Shown here: piece by piece, positions 6,767-14,917 of the stretch
How positions within the stretch are numbered: the first letter of the stretch is position 1
Layout: the number at the start of each line of letters is the position of its first letter
NCBI GenBank assembly: GCA_913054205.1
Contig: CAJXJM010000002.1
Span: 1 to 22,318, forward strand
DNA from: an uncultured Rhodospirillaceae bacterium
GTDB lineage: Bacteria; Pseudomonadota; Alphaproteobacteria; Rhodospirillales; UBA2165
Direction of reading: 5' to 3'
Length of the DNA stretch: 22,318 nucleotides
Notes under the pieces: generated by a model
The model's input: only the letters and a program-made list of their open reading frames with translations
Told to the model about the DNA's origin: nothing
The model's database searches: none
Program-made: the position numbers and the translations under genes

Positions 6767-9700
6767 TTATTCAGCCGGTGTGTTCACCACATCGACCGGG
6801 GCTTTTATGTTTTTGGGTTTTAATGAGAATGAAAATAAGCTGAGTAGAGGTGGTATAATAAGAAGTGTTAAAATTGCAGATAACGACAGTCCGCCAATAA
6901 CCACTGAGCCCAATCCACTATAAAGCTCGGACCCTGCGCCTGGGAAAAATACCAATGGCAGCATACCAAACACACTGGTCAAGGTAGACATAAAAATCGG
7001 TCGAATGCGATTACGGGTCGCCTCCATAATTGCGTCGTTGGCGTTCATGCCTTCTTCGCGAACATGAACGAGGGTTTGGTGAACCAGCAAAATAGCATTG
7101 TTCACCACGATCCCAATAAGAATGACAAACCCAAGTAGGGTCAGCATATCCAAGGCTTGGAAACGAATGATATTTAGGATTGTTAGTCCTGCAACACCGC
7201 CCGCGGTGGCCAAGGGAACCGAGAACATAATGATGAAGGGGTAGATAAAACTCTCAAATAAAATTGCCATCACAAGATAAACGATGACCAAGGCAAGGAG
7301 TAAATTGAGCACCATATTGTCGAATGTTTTGGTCAGTGCATCTGCGGTGCCGCCCATGGTCATGGAAATACCAGGCGGCAATCCCTCGGCTTTTAACTTC
7401 GCTATAACGTCTTCACGCACCTGTTCCATGGCCACTTCCAAGGCAATCGCCCGCGATGGCCGAATACGAAGGGTGACGGTTCGAACGCGCTCCAAATGAC
7501 GGATTTGATCAGGGCTTGACGTCACCACGATTTTTGCCAGTGAGCTTGCCGGCAAAACCAGGCCGGAACGGGTGACAACAGGAAGATTACTTATGCTTTC
7601 TGTTCGGTTGATATATTTATCCGGACCCATCAAAGTCAAATCCATGCGATTGCCGCCGACAGTCACTTCGGCAACGCGCAATCCATCATTAAAGGCATCA
7701 ATGGTTTGGCCGAGTTCCTTGGCGGTCATGCCGTTATCGGATAATGCCCTCGGATCAGGCACCAGTCGGATTTCAGGCGACGCGTTTTGCAAGCCAGGAT
7801 TAACTCGGATTTGATTGCCCTCGCTACGTGGGAACATGCGCGATGCAATCTCGTTTGCCCGTCCGGCGACTTCCAAAACGTCATTTAGGTCAGGTCCGGA
7901 AATATCGAGATTAATATTACGCCCGCCGCCGAAACCGCGGCCAAATAAGGAGGTTTGAAAGACAAAGCCGCGACTACCGGGCTCTTGGAAAATAGCACGG
8001 CGAATGATGGGTATGAGTTCTTTAGCGCGCGACGGATCAACCGCAGCGCCGGCTGCTATGGTAAAGCCACGGCGGATAACAAACCAAAAGCGGCCCATCT
8101 TAACAGGTCCGTCTGGATTTGCTTCTTCGCCGTCTGTCGACGCTAAATTTGGCTGCAAGCGCCTAAAAGTATTGGCCGCAATTTCGCGCACCGCGTCTAA
8201 ATTGTACCCCGGCGGCGTGGCGATCCGAGCGATGATTAAATTTCGATTGCCTTCGGGTAGGTACTCAAGCTTGGGCAGGAAGACCCATGTCGCAAGACCG
8301 GTGATGCCACACACCAAAACAATTGTTGCCACCGCAAGTTTTTTATTGTCAATCACCCGGCGGGCGTAGCCAATAATGCAGCGATTAAAAAAGTGCGCAA
8401 AATGATCGATGCCGGGAAGACTTAAACTGTCTGAGAAGTCGCGTATCGGTCCTGCAAGCATTCTATTAGCAAGTGCTGGTATCACCGTGATGGAAACGAT
8501 CAGCGATAACAGAACTGCGACAGAAATGGCGACAGCGATGTCGCGGAACAACTGGCCAACTTCAAGGTTCATCACCAATATAGGAACAAACACCATGACG
8601 GTTGTTAGCGCAGATACAAAAACCGCTCCCCACACCTGTTGAGCACCGAGAAGAGCTGCTTCGAACGGTGTTTTGCCTTGTTGGCGTAGTCGGAAAATAT
8701 TCTCGAGCACAACAATTGCCGCGTCTACAACCATACCAACGGCAAAAGCGATGCCGGCTAATGATATTACATTGATTGAGCGACCCAAGGCAGCCATGGC
8801 GACAAAAGAGCCAATAACCGAGACCGGGATAGCGAGCGAAATAATGGCTGTTGCTCGAAACGAACGCAGGAACAACATAAGAATAAGTGCGGCCAGCAGA
8901 CCGCCGACGACAATATTTTGCTGCACCAGTCTGATTGCTGAATTGATATAAACCGTATCGTCATGGACTTGCTTGAGATGAAGCCCTGCATTTTGGAGCA
9001 CACCTTCGTTTAGCTCCTTAACGACGGCCCTTACATTCTCCATCACTTCAATGACATTGACGCCAGTATCGCGGACAACATTAGCAACAATCGATTTGTT
9101 GCCGTTATTGAGAATATAGGTCGAGGCTTTTTTGTAGCTAAATCTAACTTCTGCAACGTCCGAGACACGCACGCGGGCGATGCGACCAGTGGCTTGGTCA
9201 ACTTGGGTACGGATAATTAGGTTTTCAATACGCTCTTCATTGATCAGTTCGTTATCAGTTCGGACAATATAGCGGCGTTTTCCTTCTTCAACGACGCCAG
9301 CGGAAATGGATGCGTTGGCATTGCGCATGGCTGTTACGACGTCTGGAACCGCCAGGCCAAAGCGTGCCATTTTCTGGGGATCGACAATGATCTGGAGTTC
9401 CCGGCGTTTTCCGCCGTAGATATTGGCAAGCGCAATACCCGAAATACGTTCGAGACGGTCGGCTAGAAAATCTTGAAGGAAGGCACCGTAGGTTTGGATA
9501 TCTCTTTCGTTGCCAGGCAGCTTATTAATCACAAACCAGGCAATAGGATTGTCTTCGGAATCGCGCGTCCGGATGCGGGGTTGTTTAGCTTCATCCGGGA
9601 TGCCGGAAATGTTGGTGAGCGAGTTGCCTATCAACATTAAGGCTCTGTCCATATTGGTATCGATCGAAAACTCAAGGCGAATGTAGTTTTGGCCATCGCG

Positions 9701-9952
9701 ACTCGTGCTTGAAATTTCCTCCAAGCCATCGAGGCCGGTCAGAGCTTCCTCCTGACGAGTGGTAATCTCTCTTTCTACTTCGATTGGTGATGCGCCCGGC
9801 CAGGCGGTGTGTAGAGAGACAACAGGTTTGCGTAAATCCGGCGTTAGCTGAATAGGGATCAGTTGCAATGCAACAAAGCCCATCAAAACGACCATCAAAA
9901 CGAGAGATAAAACTGCGACCGGTCGTTTGATTGCCATCTCAATTAAGGGCAT
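6767..9952 (-). CDS. RND efflux pump, inner-membrane permease (AcrB/HAE1-like)
   Basis: At 1061 residues this is a full-length RND permease that exports substrates from the inner membrane or periplasm through an outer-membrane channel, driven by protons. TM1 is at about 11-32, and the two porter domains follow TM1 and TM7. TM4 carries GMVVDAAIVVLEN (D410), and TM10 carries GIVVNNAILLV (N951). In AcrB the matching relay is D407/D408 and K940, so one Asp is Ala and the Lys is Asn here, as in a broad HAE1 subgroup. Its ATG shares a base with the adaptor stop codon (TAATG on the minus strand), a sign of translational coupling. No outer-membrane factor gene is in the window, so the pump probably borrows a TolC-like channel. 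The substrate cannot be read from sequence; the linked regulator and persulfide enzyme suggest sulfur or oxidant stress. Confidence 0.93.
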   Translation of the reverse strand: MPLIEMAIKRPVAVLSLVLMVVLMGFVALQLIPIQLTPDLRKPVVSLHTAWPGASPIEVEREITTRQEEALTGLDGLEEISSTSRDGQNYIRLEFSIDTNMDRALMLIGNSLTNISGIPDEAKQPRIRTRDSEDNPIAWFVINKLPGNERDIQTYGAFLQDFLADRLERISGIALANIYGGKRRELQIIVDPQKMARFGLAVPDVVTAMRNANASISAGVVEEGKRRYIVRTDNELINEERIENLIIRTQVDQATGRIARVRVSDVAEVRFSYKKASTYILNNGNKSIVANVVRDTGVNVIEVMENVRAVVKELNEGVLQNAGLHLKQVHDDTVYINSAIRLVQQNIVVGGLLAALILMLFLRSFRATAIISLAIPVSVIGSFVAMAALGRSINVISLAGIAFAVGMVVDAAIVVLENIFRLRQQGKTPFEAALLGAQQVWGAVFVSALTTVMVFVPILVMNLEVGQLFRDIAVAISVAVLLSLIVSITVIPALANRMLAGPIRDFSDSLSLPGIDHFAHFFNRCIIGYARRVIDNKKLAVATIVLVCGITGLATWVFLPKLEYLPEGNRNLIIARIATPPGYNLDAVREIAANTFRRLQPNLASTDGEEANPDGPVKMGRFWFVIRRGFTIAAGAAVDPSRAKELIPIIRRAIFQEPGSRGFVFQTSLFGRGFGGGRNINLDISGPDLNDVLEVAGRANEIASRMFPRSEGNQIRVNPGLQNASPEIRLVPDPRALSDNGMTAKELGQTIDAFNDGLRVAEVTVGGNRMDLTLMGPDKYINRTESISNLPVVTRSGLVLPASSLAKIVVTSSPDQIRHLERVRTVTLRIRPSRAIALEVAMEQVREDVIAKLKAEGLPPGISMTMGGTADALTKTFDNMVLNLLLALVIVYLVMAILFESFIYPFIIMFSVPLATAGGVAGLTILNIIRFQALDMLTLLGFVILIGIVVNNAILLVHQTLVHVREEGMNANDAIMEATRNRIRPIFMSTLTSVFGMLPLVFFPGAGSELYSGLGSVVIGGLSLSAILTLLIIPPLLSLFSFSLKPKNIKAPVDVVNTPAE

Positions 9953-11496
9953 TAGGAAGAACTCCCAATTTTATCACGGAAGAATTTTTGTTTTTCTTCT
10001 CGGCTCATACCGAAAAACTTCTGCTTTTCTTCCGGGCTCAGACTTTGAATCAGGGCGCGGCGTTTTTCGCGGGGAATGCCTCCGCCTGACCCACCCGCAT
10101 TCGGTCGACCTCCAGAACGATTTGCGCTAGGTTTCCCGTCGGGTTTGCCACCGGCGCGCCTTCCTGAACGATTCACGCGAACCCGTTGGCCAGGGCGCAA
10201 CAGCTCATTGCCTTTGATAACAACTTTATCACCGGGACGCAGGCCCGATAAAATTTCGAATTTGCCACCGAAAGATTCGCCAATCACAATTGCAGCGGGC
10301 CTCACTTTACCTTTTTCAAAGACAAAGACAATTCTACCTGACTGGCGGTTTACAATGGCGTCTTTCGACACGGCCACAACATTCCGCGTTTTACCCTGAG
10401 GCACCTCAAGAACTACGCTTTGGTTGGCAACAAGTTTTGTCTTGGTCGCGGATAAATCAGGATACAAGCGAACGGCGCGGGTGCGTGCCAGCGGATTCTC
10501 ATCGGGAATAATTGCCCGAACCGCTGCTTTAATTTTAGTGTTGTCATCGAGTTGAATGTCAATCACGCGGCCGACCGGAACGCCTGACAGCCGAATAGAC
10601 GGAACATCGGCCTCGATTTCTAAAGTTTCGTCATCCAAGAGAGTGACAATTGGCGAGCCCGCGGTGATATAAGCACCAGGAGATACATGGCGTACCAATA
10701 TTGCACCGGCGAAGGGCGCCCGTATCGTCGCATCTTTCAAATCGATGCGGGCAAGACCGCGTTGGGCGCGGGCACGTTTAAGCGAGGCCGCAGATTCGTC
10801 CACGGCAGAGCTTGCTTTCACCACTTCTTGTTTTTTGTCTTCAAATCGCGCCTGACTGAAGGCAGCAGATTTCCGCAATCTTTGCAGCCGTTTGAGTTCC
10901 TGATTTAACAAATCTACCTGGGCCTGCGCGGATTTCCACTTTGCGCGGGCCTGTAAGACATCGGCGCTGCGCAACTCAGCTTCTAATTTCAGGCGATCAA
11001 CATTGAGTTCTGCCAGCACTTGTCCTTTTTTGACGCGGTCACCGACATCAACAAGAACAGATTTGACGCTGCCTTTTATACGGGCGGCGACGGCGCTTTT
11101 TTGACTGGCCACAAGGCGGCCGATAATAGGAAAGGTTTGAACGAGAGGCTCACTCACAACCTCACCAAGCTCTACGAGGGTTGGTGGCCGGCCACGTCGC
11201 CGTCCACCTTTGCCACCCGGTTTGCCTTTGCCGCTAGGTTTGGCCGCAGATTTGTTGCCGGATTTTTTGGAGCTTTTTGCTTTAGCCTGAAAGAATTTTT
11301 GTTTTTCCTCCCGGCTCATGCCAAAGAACTTCTGCCGTTCATCATCTGATAAACTTTGGATGATTGCGCGCCGTTGGTCCTGACTAAGCCCTTGGGCCTG
11401 GACAGTATTCAGCGTTGAAAAACTCACGAGCGTTAAGAGAAAAAAGCTCATTATACCAAAGGATAACTCTCTGGAATTGCTCATATTAAATTTCAT
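9952..11496 (-). CDS. RND periplasmic adaptor (HlyD/MFP family) with duplicated terminal FF-rich modules
   Basis: The 514-residue membrane-fusion protein links the RND permease to an outer-membrane channel. Residues 1-34 look like a signal peptide ending VQA-QG. A lysine/glycine/arginine-rich linker (72-104) leads to a lipoyl-type half (ARIKGSVKSVLVDVGDRVKKGQVLAEL, 138-164), a coiled-coil hairpin (about 165-250) and the second lipoyl half (IRAPFAGAILVRHVSPGAYITAGSPIVTL). The beta-barrel and membrane-proximal domains follow to about 440. A second Gly/Arg-rich linker (443-473) ends in a C-terminal module. Residues 37-72 and 474-509 are near copies of each other (25 of 36 identical), each with QKFFGMSREEKQKFF. 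This pair is not part of the usual adaptor plan. The start ATG at 11496 is preceded by GGGAG; another ATG follows four codons in. Confidence 0.9.
   Translation of the reverse strand: MKFNMSNSRELSFGIMSFFLLTLVSFSTLNTVQAQGLSQDQRRAIIQSLSDDERQKFFGMSREEKQKFFQAKAKSSKKSGNKSAAKPSGKGKPGGKGGRRRGRPPTLVELGEVVSEPLVQTFPIIGRLVASQKSAVAARIKGSVKSVLVDVGDRVKKGQVLAELNVDRLKLEAELRSADVLQARAKWKSAQAQVDLLNQELKRLQRLRKSAAFSQARFEDKKQEVVKASSAVDESAASLKRARAQRGLARIDLKDATIRAPFAGAILVRHVSPGAYITAGSPIVTLLDDETLEIEADVPSIRLSGVPVGRVIDIQLDDNTKIKAAVRAIIPDENPLARTRAVRLYPDLSATKTKLVANQSVVLEVPQGKTRNVVAVSKDAIVNRQSGRIVFVFEKGKVRPAAIVIGESFGGKFEILSGLRPGDKVVIKGNELLRPGQRVRVNRSGRRAGGKPDGKPSANRSGGRPNAGGSGGGIPREKRRALIQSLSPEEKQKFFGMSREEKQKFFRDKIGSSS
9970..10077 (-). 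repeat. Repeat copy encoding the C-terminal FF-rich module of the adaptor
   Basis: This stretch codes for residues 474-509 of the adaptor (starting IPREKRR and ending FFRDK). It matches residues 37-72, encoded near 11281-11388, at both protein and DNA level. Each copy contains an 11-residue internal period, S-x-x-E-(R/K)-Q-K-F-F, seen twice plus a weaker third unit before it. The DNA copies differ at third positions, so the duplication is not recent. Confidence 0.7.
11281..11388 (-). repeat. Repeat copy encoding the N-terminal FF-rich module of the adaptor
   Basis: This stretch codes for residues 37-72 (starting LSQDQRR, containing QKFFGMSREEKQKFF), directly after the predicted signal-peptide cleavage site. 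It is the partner of the copy at 9970-10077. Both are separated from the adaptor core by low-complexity basic linkers. Confidence 0.7.
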
Positions 11497-11520
11497 TTTT
11501 ACTAAGACTCCCAGTACACT

Positions 11521-11616
11521 CAGGAATATAATTTGTGGTGATTTTATACCCCAACCAATGGGGTATAACGGATCACAAACTGAATTCCGTCGCTCTTTTT
11601 GAAATTATATTTCCTG
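11521..11616. repeat. Long-range inverted repeat flanking the putative operator
   Basis: CAGGAATATAATTT (11521-11534) reappears in reverse complement as AAATTATATTTCCTG (11602-11616), with one extra T in the right copy. The two arms are about 67 bases apart and enclose the TTATACCCC repeat. They could be paired binding sites for one regulator, possibly the operon's own ArsR protein, but this is inference. Confidence 0.5.
11544..11568. promoter_or_regulatory. Putative operator TTATACCCC-N7-GGGGTATAA upstream of the efflux operon
   Basis: The arms 11544-11552 and 11560-11568 are a perfect 9-bp inverted repeat around AACCAAT. It lies 48-72 bp upstream of the adaptor ATG in the AT-rich control region. 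The TATACCCC/GGGGTATA halves recall operators of the CsoR/CstR/FrmR family, though no such regulator is in the window. On the minus strand the right half includes TATAAA, so the site could overlap a -10 element. A further half-like TATATACCC lies near 11632-11640. No T-run supports a terminator. Confidence 0.55.
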
Positions 11617-11763
11617 AATGTCGCTTTTACTTTATATACCCGCACGATTTTTTATTTTTTTGTTATAAAAACACCTAAATCTATAGGGTTAATTTAAATA
11701 ATTATTTCACAATCAGCAATCTACATTACCACAAAAAATTGTAACATTTGATTGATCTTCGGT

Positions 11764-12582
11764 TCACAGAGTGAGTTCTGATGTTTTAGCATCTTTGACT
11801 TTAAGTTCGATTTTACGGGCTGTAGATTTTAGAGTGGCCAAATGGCGTTCAGCTATTTCCTCCGGCGTAGACGCGGACGAGATAAATGTCACGGCAAGCG
11901 TCGCTGTGACGCGGCTACCATTCATTATTGGGATCGCAATGCTTGACGTTTTCCGGTGGCTGTGAAATCCGTCGTCACGCTTGCCATAACCGTGTTTGCG
12001 GGTCCAATTAAGCATGCGCTGAACGTAGTCAGAATCCTGTGCTAGTTTGTCAAATTTGTCTTTTGAGCGCCGCAAGCTTTCCAGAATTTCCAAGCATTCT
12101 GCCTCGGGGCAAAAGCTTAAATAGGCGCGGCCGACAGATGTAACCAGCATTGGAAGGCGCTCACCAACAGACACCCAATCAATCGTAAACGGGCTATAAG
12201 CTCTCGTGGTTTCGCGGATATACATAGCGTCATTTAAAAACGTGATGAGGTCAACCGGCCAGAGAATTTCTTCGACCGCTTCTTGCATGATCGGCGCGGC
12301 GATGCTTTGAACCCAGTCTTCCTCGCCAAAGCCATCGCTTAGGCGCCGCACCAGATGGGTTAAATAATAACGATCATCGGATTCTTGTTGGCGTATATAG
12401 CCGAAAGATTCCAGAGCATTGAGCAAACGATAGATGGCGGGGCGGGAAAACCCTGTCGTTGCGGCAAGATCCGTGGCCTTCGCGCCTTTAAGATGATTGA
12501 GCGTTTCAATGAGCACCAGGAGACGCTCAGCGCTTTTCACACCTTTATATCTCTGTATTGTATTTTTTTGAGTTTTGGCCAA
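11764..12582 (-). CDS. IclR-family transcriptional regulator (MhpR-like)
   Basis: The 272-residue protein has an N-terminal winged helix-turn-helix (about 17-75), with VKSAERLLVLIETLNHLKG and the recognition helix FSRPAIYRLLNALESFGYI. The C-terminal effector domain includes PVDLITFLNDAMYIRETTRAYSPF and GERLPMLVTSVGRAYLSFCPEAE, patterns I associate with MhpR-type activators of aromatic-acid genes. The start is TTG at 12582, with ACAGG eight bases upstream; GTG at codon 15 is a less likely alternative. It diverges from the HDAC-like gene across 84 bp, so it may control that gene, or the aromatic-type genes further right, but neither is shown. It has no signal peptide and is cytoplasmic. Confidence 0.88.
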   Translation of the reverse strand: MAKTQKNTIQRYKGVKSAERLLVLIETLNHLKGAKATDLAATTGFSRPAIYRLLNALESFGYIRQQESDDRYYLTHLVRRLSDGFGEEDWVQSIAAPIMQEAVEEILWPVDLITFLNDAMYIRETTRAYSPFTIDWVSVGERLPMLVTSVGRAYLSFCPEAECLEILESLRRSKDKFDKLAQDSDYVQRMLNWTRKHGYGKRDDGFHSHRKTSSIAIPIMNGSRVTATLAVTFISSASTPEEIAERHLATLKSTARKIELKVKDAKTSELTL

Positions 12583-12650
12583 TTTGTAGACCTGTCTCTT
12601 TGCTAGTTAAATCAGGTTCAGTGTAGGCTTTGACCGCATTGCGTACAAAT
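12582..12650. promoter_or_regulatory. Shared control region of divergent IclR and HDAC-like genes
   Basis: The 84-bp gap contains ATTTGTA at 12582-12588 and its reverse complement TACAAAT at 12644-12650, one near each start codon. These could be paired half-sites for the IclR protein, but seven bases in an AT-rich gap may match by chance. AAGGGAG at about 12654-12660 is the ribosome site for the GTG at 12667. Confidence 0.3.
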
Positions 12651-12666
12651 AAAAAGGGAGATTTCC

Positions 12667-13590
12667 GTGGCGACGCGTTTTTACACTCATCCTGTTTGTA
12701 TCACCCATGAGCCGGGGCCTCACCATCCGGAATCACCTGATCGGTTGAGATCGGTAATTTCTGCTTTGTCTGATCCCGCCTTTGAAGCATTAGAGCGCAA
12801 GGAAGCACCCGAAACGACGGTGGATACAATCGCTTTGGTCCATGACGGGAACTTTGTCGAAAGAATATTAAAGTCTGTCCCGGAAAGCGGTTATGCGCAA
12901 CTTGATCCAGATACCATTCTGTCGCCGGGTTCTGGTGAAGCGACTTTGCGTGCTGTCGGTGGGATTTGCCAGGCAGTCGGCGACGTGGTTAACGGCGAAG
13001 CGGATAACGCTTTTTGTGCCATGCGTCCGCCGGGCCACCACGCCGAGAGCTCTCGGGCGATGGGATTTTGCGTCTTCAACAGTGTTGCCATTGCCGCCCG
13101 TTATGCTCAAAAGCAGTTCGGCATCGATAAAGTGGCGGTGATTGATTTTGATGTTCATCATGGTAATGGCACTCAGCATATGTTCGAAAATGATGCGAGC
13201 CTGTTCTATGGCTCAAGTCATCAGTTTCCCGCCTATCCCGGAACGGGTGCCGCCTCGGAAACCGGTGTTGGCAATATCGCCAACGTCCCGCTTAGCCCGG
13301 GCAGTGGCTCCGATTTATTTCGGGCAGCCTATACCGATGTGATATTTCCAGAGCTCCGAGCGTTTAACCCAGACTTGCTGCTGATCTCTGCCGGCTTTGA
13401 TGCTCATATTCAAGACCCGCTTTGCCAACTCAATGTCACCACCGATGATTTCGCCTGGATCAGCGACGAGCTTATGGATATCGCCGACGAATGCTGCGAT
13501 GGACGTCTGGTTTCGACGCTGGAAGGCGGCTACGATTTGGAAGCCTTGGCCGAGAGCGCAGCGGTTCATGTCCAAGCGCTGATGGGGTGA
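12667..13590 (+). CDS. Zinc-dependent deacetylase, HDAC / acetylpolyamine amidohydrolase family
   Basis: This 307-residue arginase-fold amidohydrolase removes acetyl groups from amines such as acetylpolyamines or acetyl-lysine; the true substrate is unknown. The active site is complete: RPPGHHAE with catalytic H124/H125, VIDFDVHHGNGTQ with zinc ligands D162 and H164, LISAGFDAH with zinc ligand D245, and LEGGYD with catalytic Y289. The start is GTG at 12667 after an AAGGGAG ribosome site. It is cytoplasmic, with no signal peptide. It lies just before xseB-ispA-dxs-tlyA on the same strand, with a gap of about 120 bp, an arrangement I recall from other alphaproteobacteria, so it may be read into that operon. 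Confidence 0.92.
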   Translation: MATRFYTHPVCITHEPGPHHPESPDRLRSVISALSDPAFEALERKEAPETTVDTIALVHDGNFVERILKSVPESGYAQLDPDTILSPGSGEATLRAVGGICQAVGDVVNGEADNAFCAMRPPGHHAESSRAMGFCVFNSVAIAARYAQKQFGIDKVAVIDFDVHHGNGTQHMFENDASLFYGSSHQFPAYPGTGAASETGVGNIANVPLSPGSGSDLFRAAYTDVIFPELRAFNPDLLLISAGFDAHIQDPLCQLNVTTDDFAWISDELMDIADECCDGRLVSTLEGGYDLEALAESAAVHVQALMG

Positions 13591-13710
13591 AAAAGAAAGA
13601 CCAAAATTCTCTTTCGCTTATGCGTATTTCTGTTTGCCGGATGGGGGAGCGGGAGCGTACACTCCGCGTCAAAATACAGCAAAACGACGAGTCTATAAGG
13701 GTTGGCAAAG

Positions 13711-13962
13711 ATGGCTGAAGAAAAAATTCCGGCAGACATCAAGAAGTTGAGTTTCGAAGATGCCTTGGCGGAACTCGAAGAGATCGTCGGCGATCTCGAA
13801 CAAGGTGCCAATAAACTTGATGAAGCCATCGGGGCCTACGAACGCGGCACTTTGCTGAAAAAACATTGCGAGGCCAAGCTTCGTGAAGCCAAAGCTCGAA
13901 TTGAGAAAATTTCCGTTGGGCCGGATGGTAGTGCCAGCGCCGAGCCAATCGATATTTCATAG
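13711..13962 (+). CDS. xseB: Exodeoxyribonuclease VII small subunit
   Basis: This 83-residue all-helical protein is the small subunit of exonuclease VII, which with XseA degrades single-stranded DNA in the cytoplasm. The signature is LSFEDALAELEEIVGDLEQG followed by LDEAIGAYERGTLLKKHCEAKLREAKARIEKI, the standard XseB coiled helix. The ATG at 13711 is chosen because AAGGG at 13697-13701 is about nine bases upstream. A TTG at 13702 would add three residues but sits on top of the ribosome site. It is followed by ispA after 12 bases. No xseA is in the window. Confidence 0.93.
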   Translation: MAEEKIPADIKKLSFEDALAELEEIVGDLEQGANKLDEAIGAYERGTLLKKHCEAKLREAKARIEKISVGPDGSASAEPIDIS

Positions 13963-13974
13963 GGACTGCATTTT

Positions 13975-14862
13975 TTGAGTGAATTTCAAGAAGCATTGGC
14001 GGATGCGGCGGCGGCAACTGAAACGGCCCTGTTAAAGCTTATTCCAGAAGGTGATGGACCCGAATCCCAAGTCATTGACGCAATGCGTTACTCGGTTATG
14101 GCCGGGGGTAAACGTCTCAGACCCTTTCTCGTGCTGGCAACCGCTGATCTTTTTAATGTTTCCAGAGCATGTTCTGAACGCGTCGCCGCAGCGATTGAGA
14201 TGATCCATACTTACTCGCTTATCCATGATGATTTACCTTCAATGGATGACGATGAGTTGCGACGTGGAAATCCAACCTGTCATGTCAAATTTGACGTGGC
14301 CACGGCGATTTTAGCCGGTGATGCTTTACTTACTTTGGCGTTCGAAGTTTTAAGTGACCATGACACGCATGATTCAGCAACTATTCGCAGTAATCTAGTT
14401 CTGGAAGTGTCCCGCGCGATCGGCGCACGTGGCATGGTCGGCGGTCAAATGCTGGACCTCGTTGCCGAGGAACACGTTTTAGGCGTTTCAGAAATTACCC
14501 GACTTCAGCGGATGAAAACCGGCGCGCTGATGAATTGCTCTTGCCAATCAGGCGCTATTCTCGGCAAAGCCAGCGACACACAGCGTCATTTGTTGAGTGC
14601 TTTTGCCCATGATATTGGGCTGGCGTTCCAGATTGCTGACGATCTTTTGGATATCGAAGGTGACGAGAAAGAACTTGGAAAAGCCACCAAAAAAGACGCA
14701 GCCGCTGGCAAAGCAACATTTGTATCTTTGCTGGGCGTCGAACGCGCCCGTGATCAGGCGCAGATTTTAACCGATCAGGCGATGAAACACCTTGAGATTT
14801 TTGGAGAAAAAGGCAATCTTCTCAAAGATTTGGCGCAATTTGTGATAGAACGAAGAAACTAG
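13975..14862 (+). CDS. ispA: Farnesyl diphosphate synthase (polyprenyl synthetase family)
   Basis: The 295-residue prenyltransferase condenses isopentenyl diphosphate with dimethylallyl and geranyl diphosphate to make farnesyl diphosphate. The first aspartate-rich motif is IHDDLPSMDDDELRRG (D85, D86, D91), the DDx4D form typical of bacterial FPP synthases. The second is QIADDLLDIEGD (D222, D223, D226). GGKRLRP near residue 45 binds the diphosphate of IPP, and GNPTCH follows the first motif. The start is TTG at 13975, supported by AGGG ten bases upstream; there is no ATG before the conserved domain. It sits between xseB and dxs, so precursor supply (Dxs) and use (IspA) are encoded together. 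Confidence 0.94.
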   Translation: MSEFQEALADAAAATETALLKLIPEGDGPESQVIDAMRYSVMAGGKRLRPFLVLATADLFNVSRACSERVAAAIEMIHTYSLIHDDLPSMDDDELRRGNPTCHVKFDVATAILAGDALLTLAFEVLSDHDTHDSATIRSNLVLEVSRAIGARGMVGGQMLDLVAEEHVLGVSEITRLQRMKTGALMNCSCQSGAILGKASDTQRHLLSAFAHDIGLAFQIADDLLDIEGDEKELGKATKKDAAAGKATFVSLLGVERARDQAQILTDQAMKHLEIFGEKGNLLKDLAQFVIERRN

Positions 14863-14917
14863 ACTAATATAATAAAATTTTATACCGATAACCTTTGGAC
14901 CTGGGAAGAGAGTGACC

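Noticed and set aside
7284..8951. Several plus-strand open frames opposite the RND gene
   Set aside because: They are antisense to a full-length conserved RND permease and have no family features; they are shadows of its codon usage.
14868..14883. Promoter for dxs at TATAAT
   Set aside because: The -10-like hexamer is good, but no -35 at suitable spacing is visible, so it is mentioned only under dxs and not listed as a feature.
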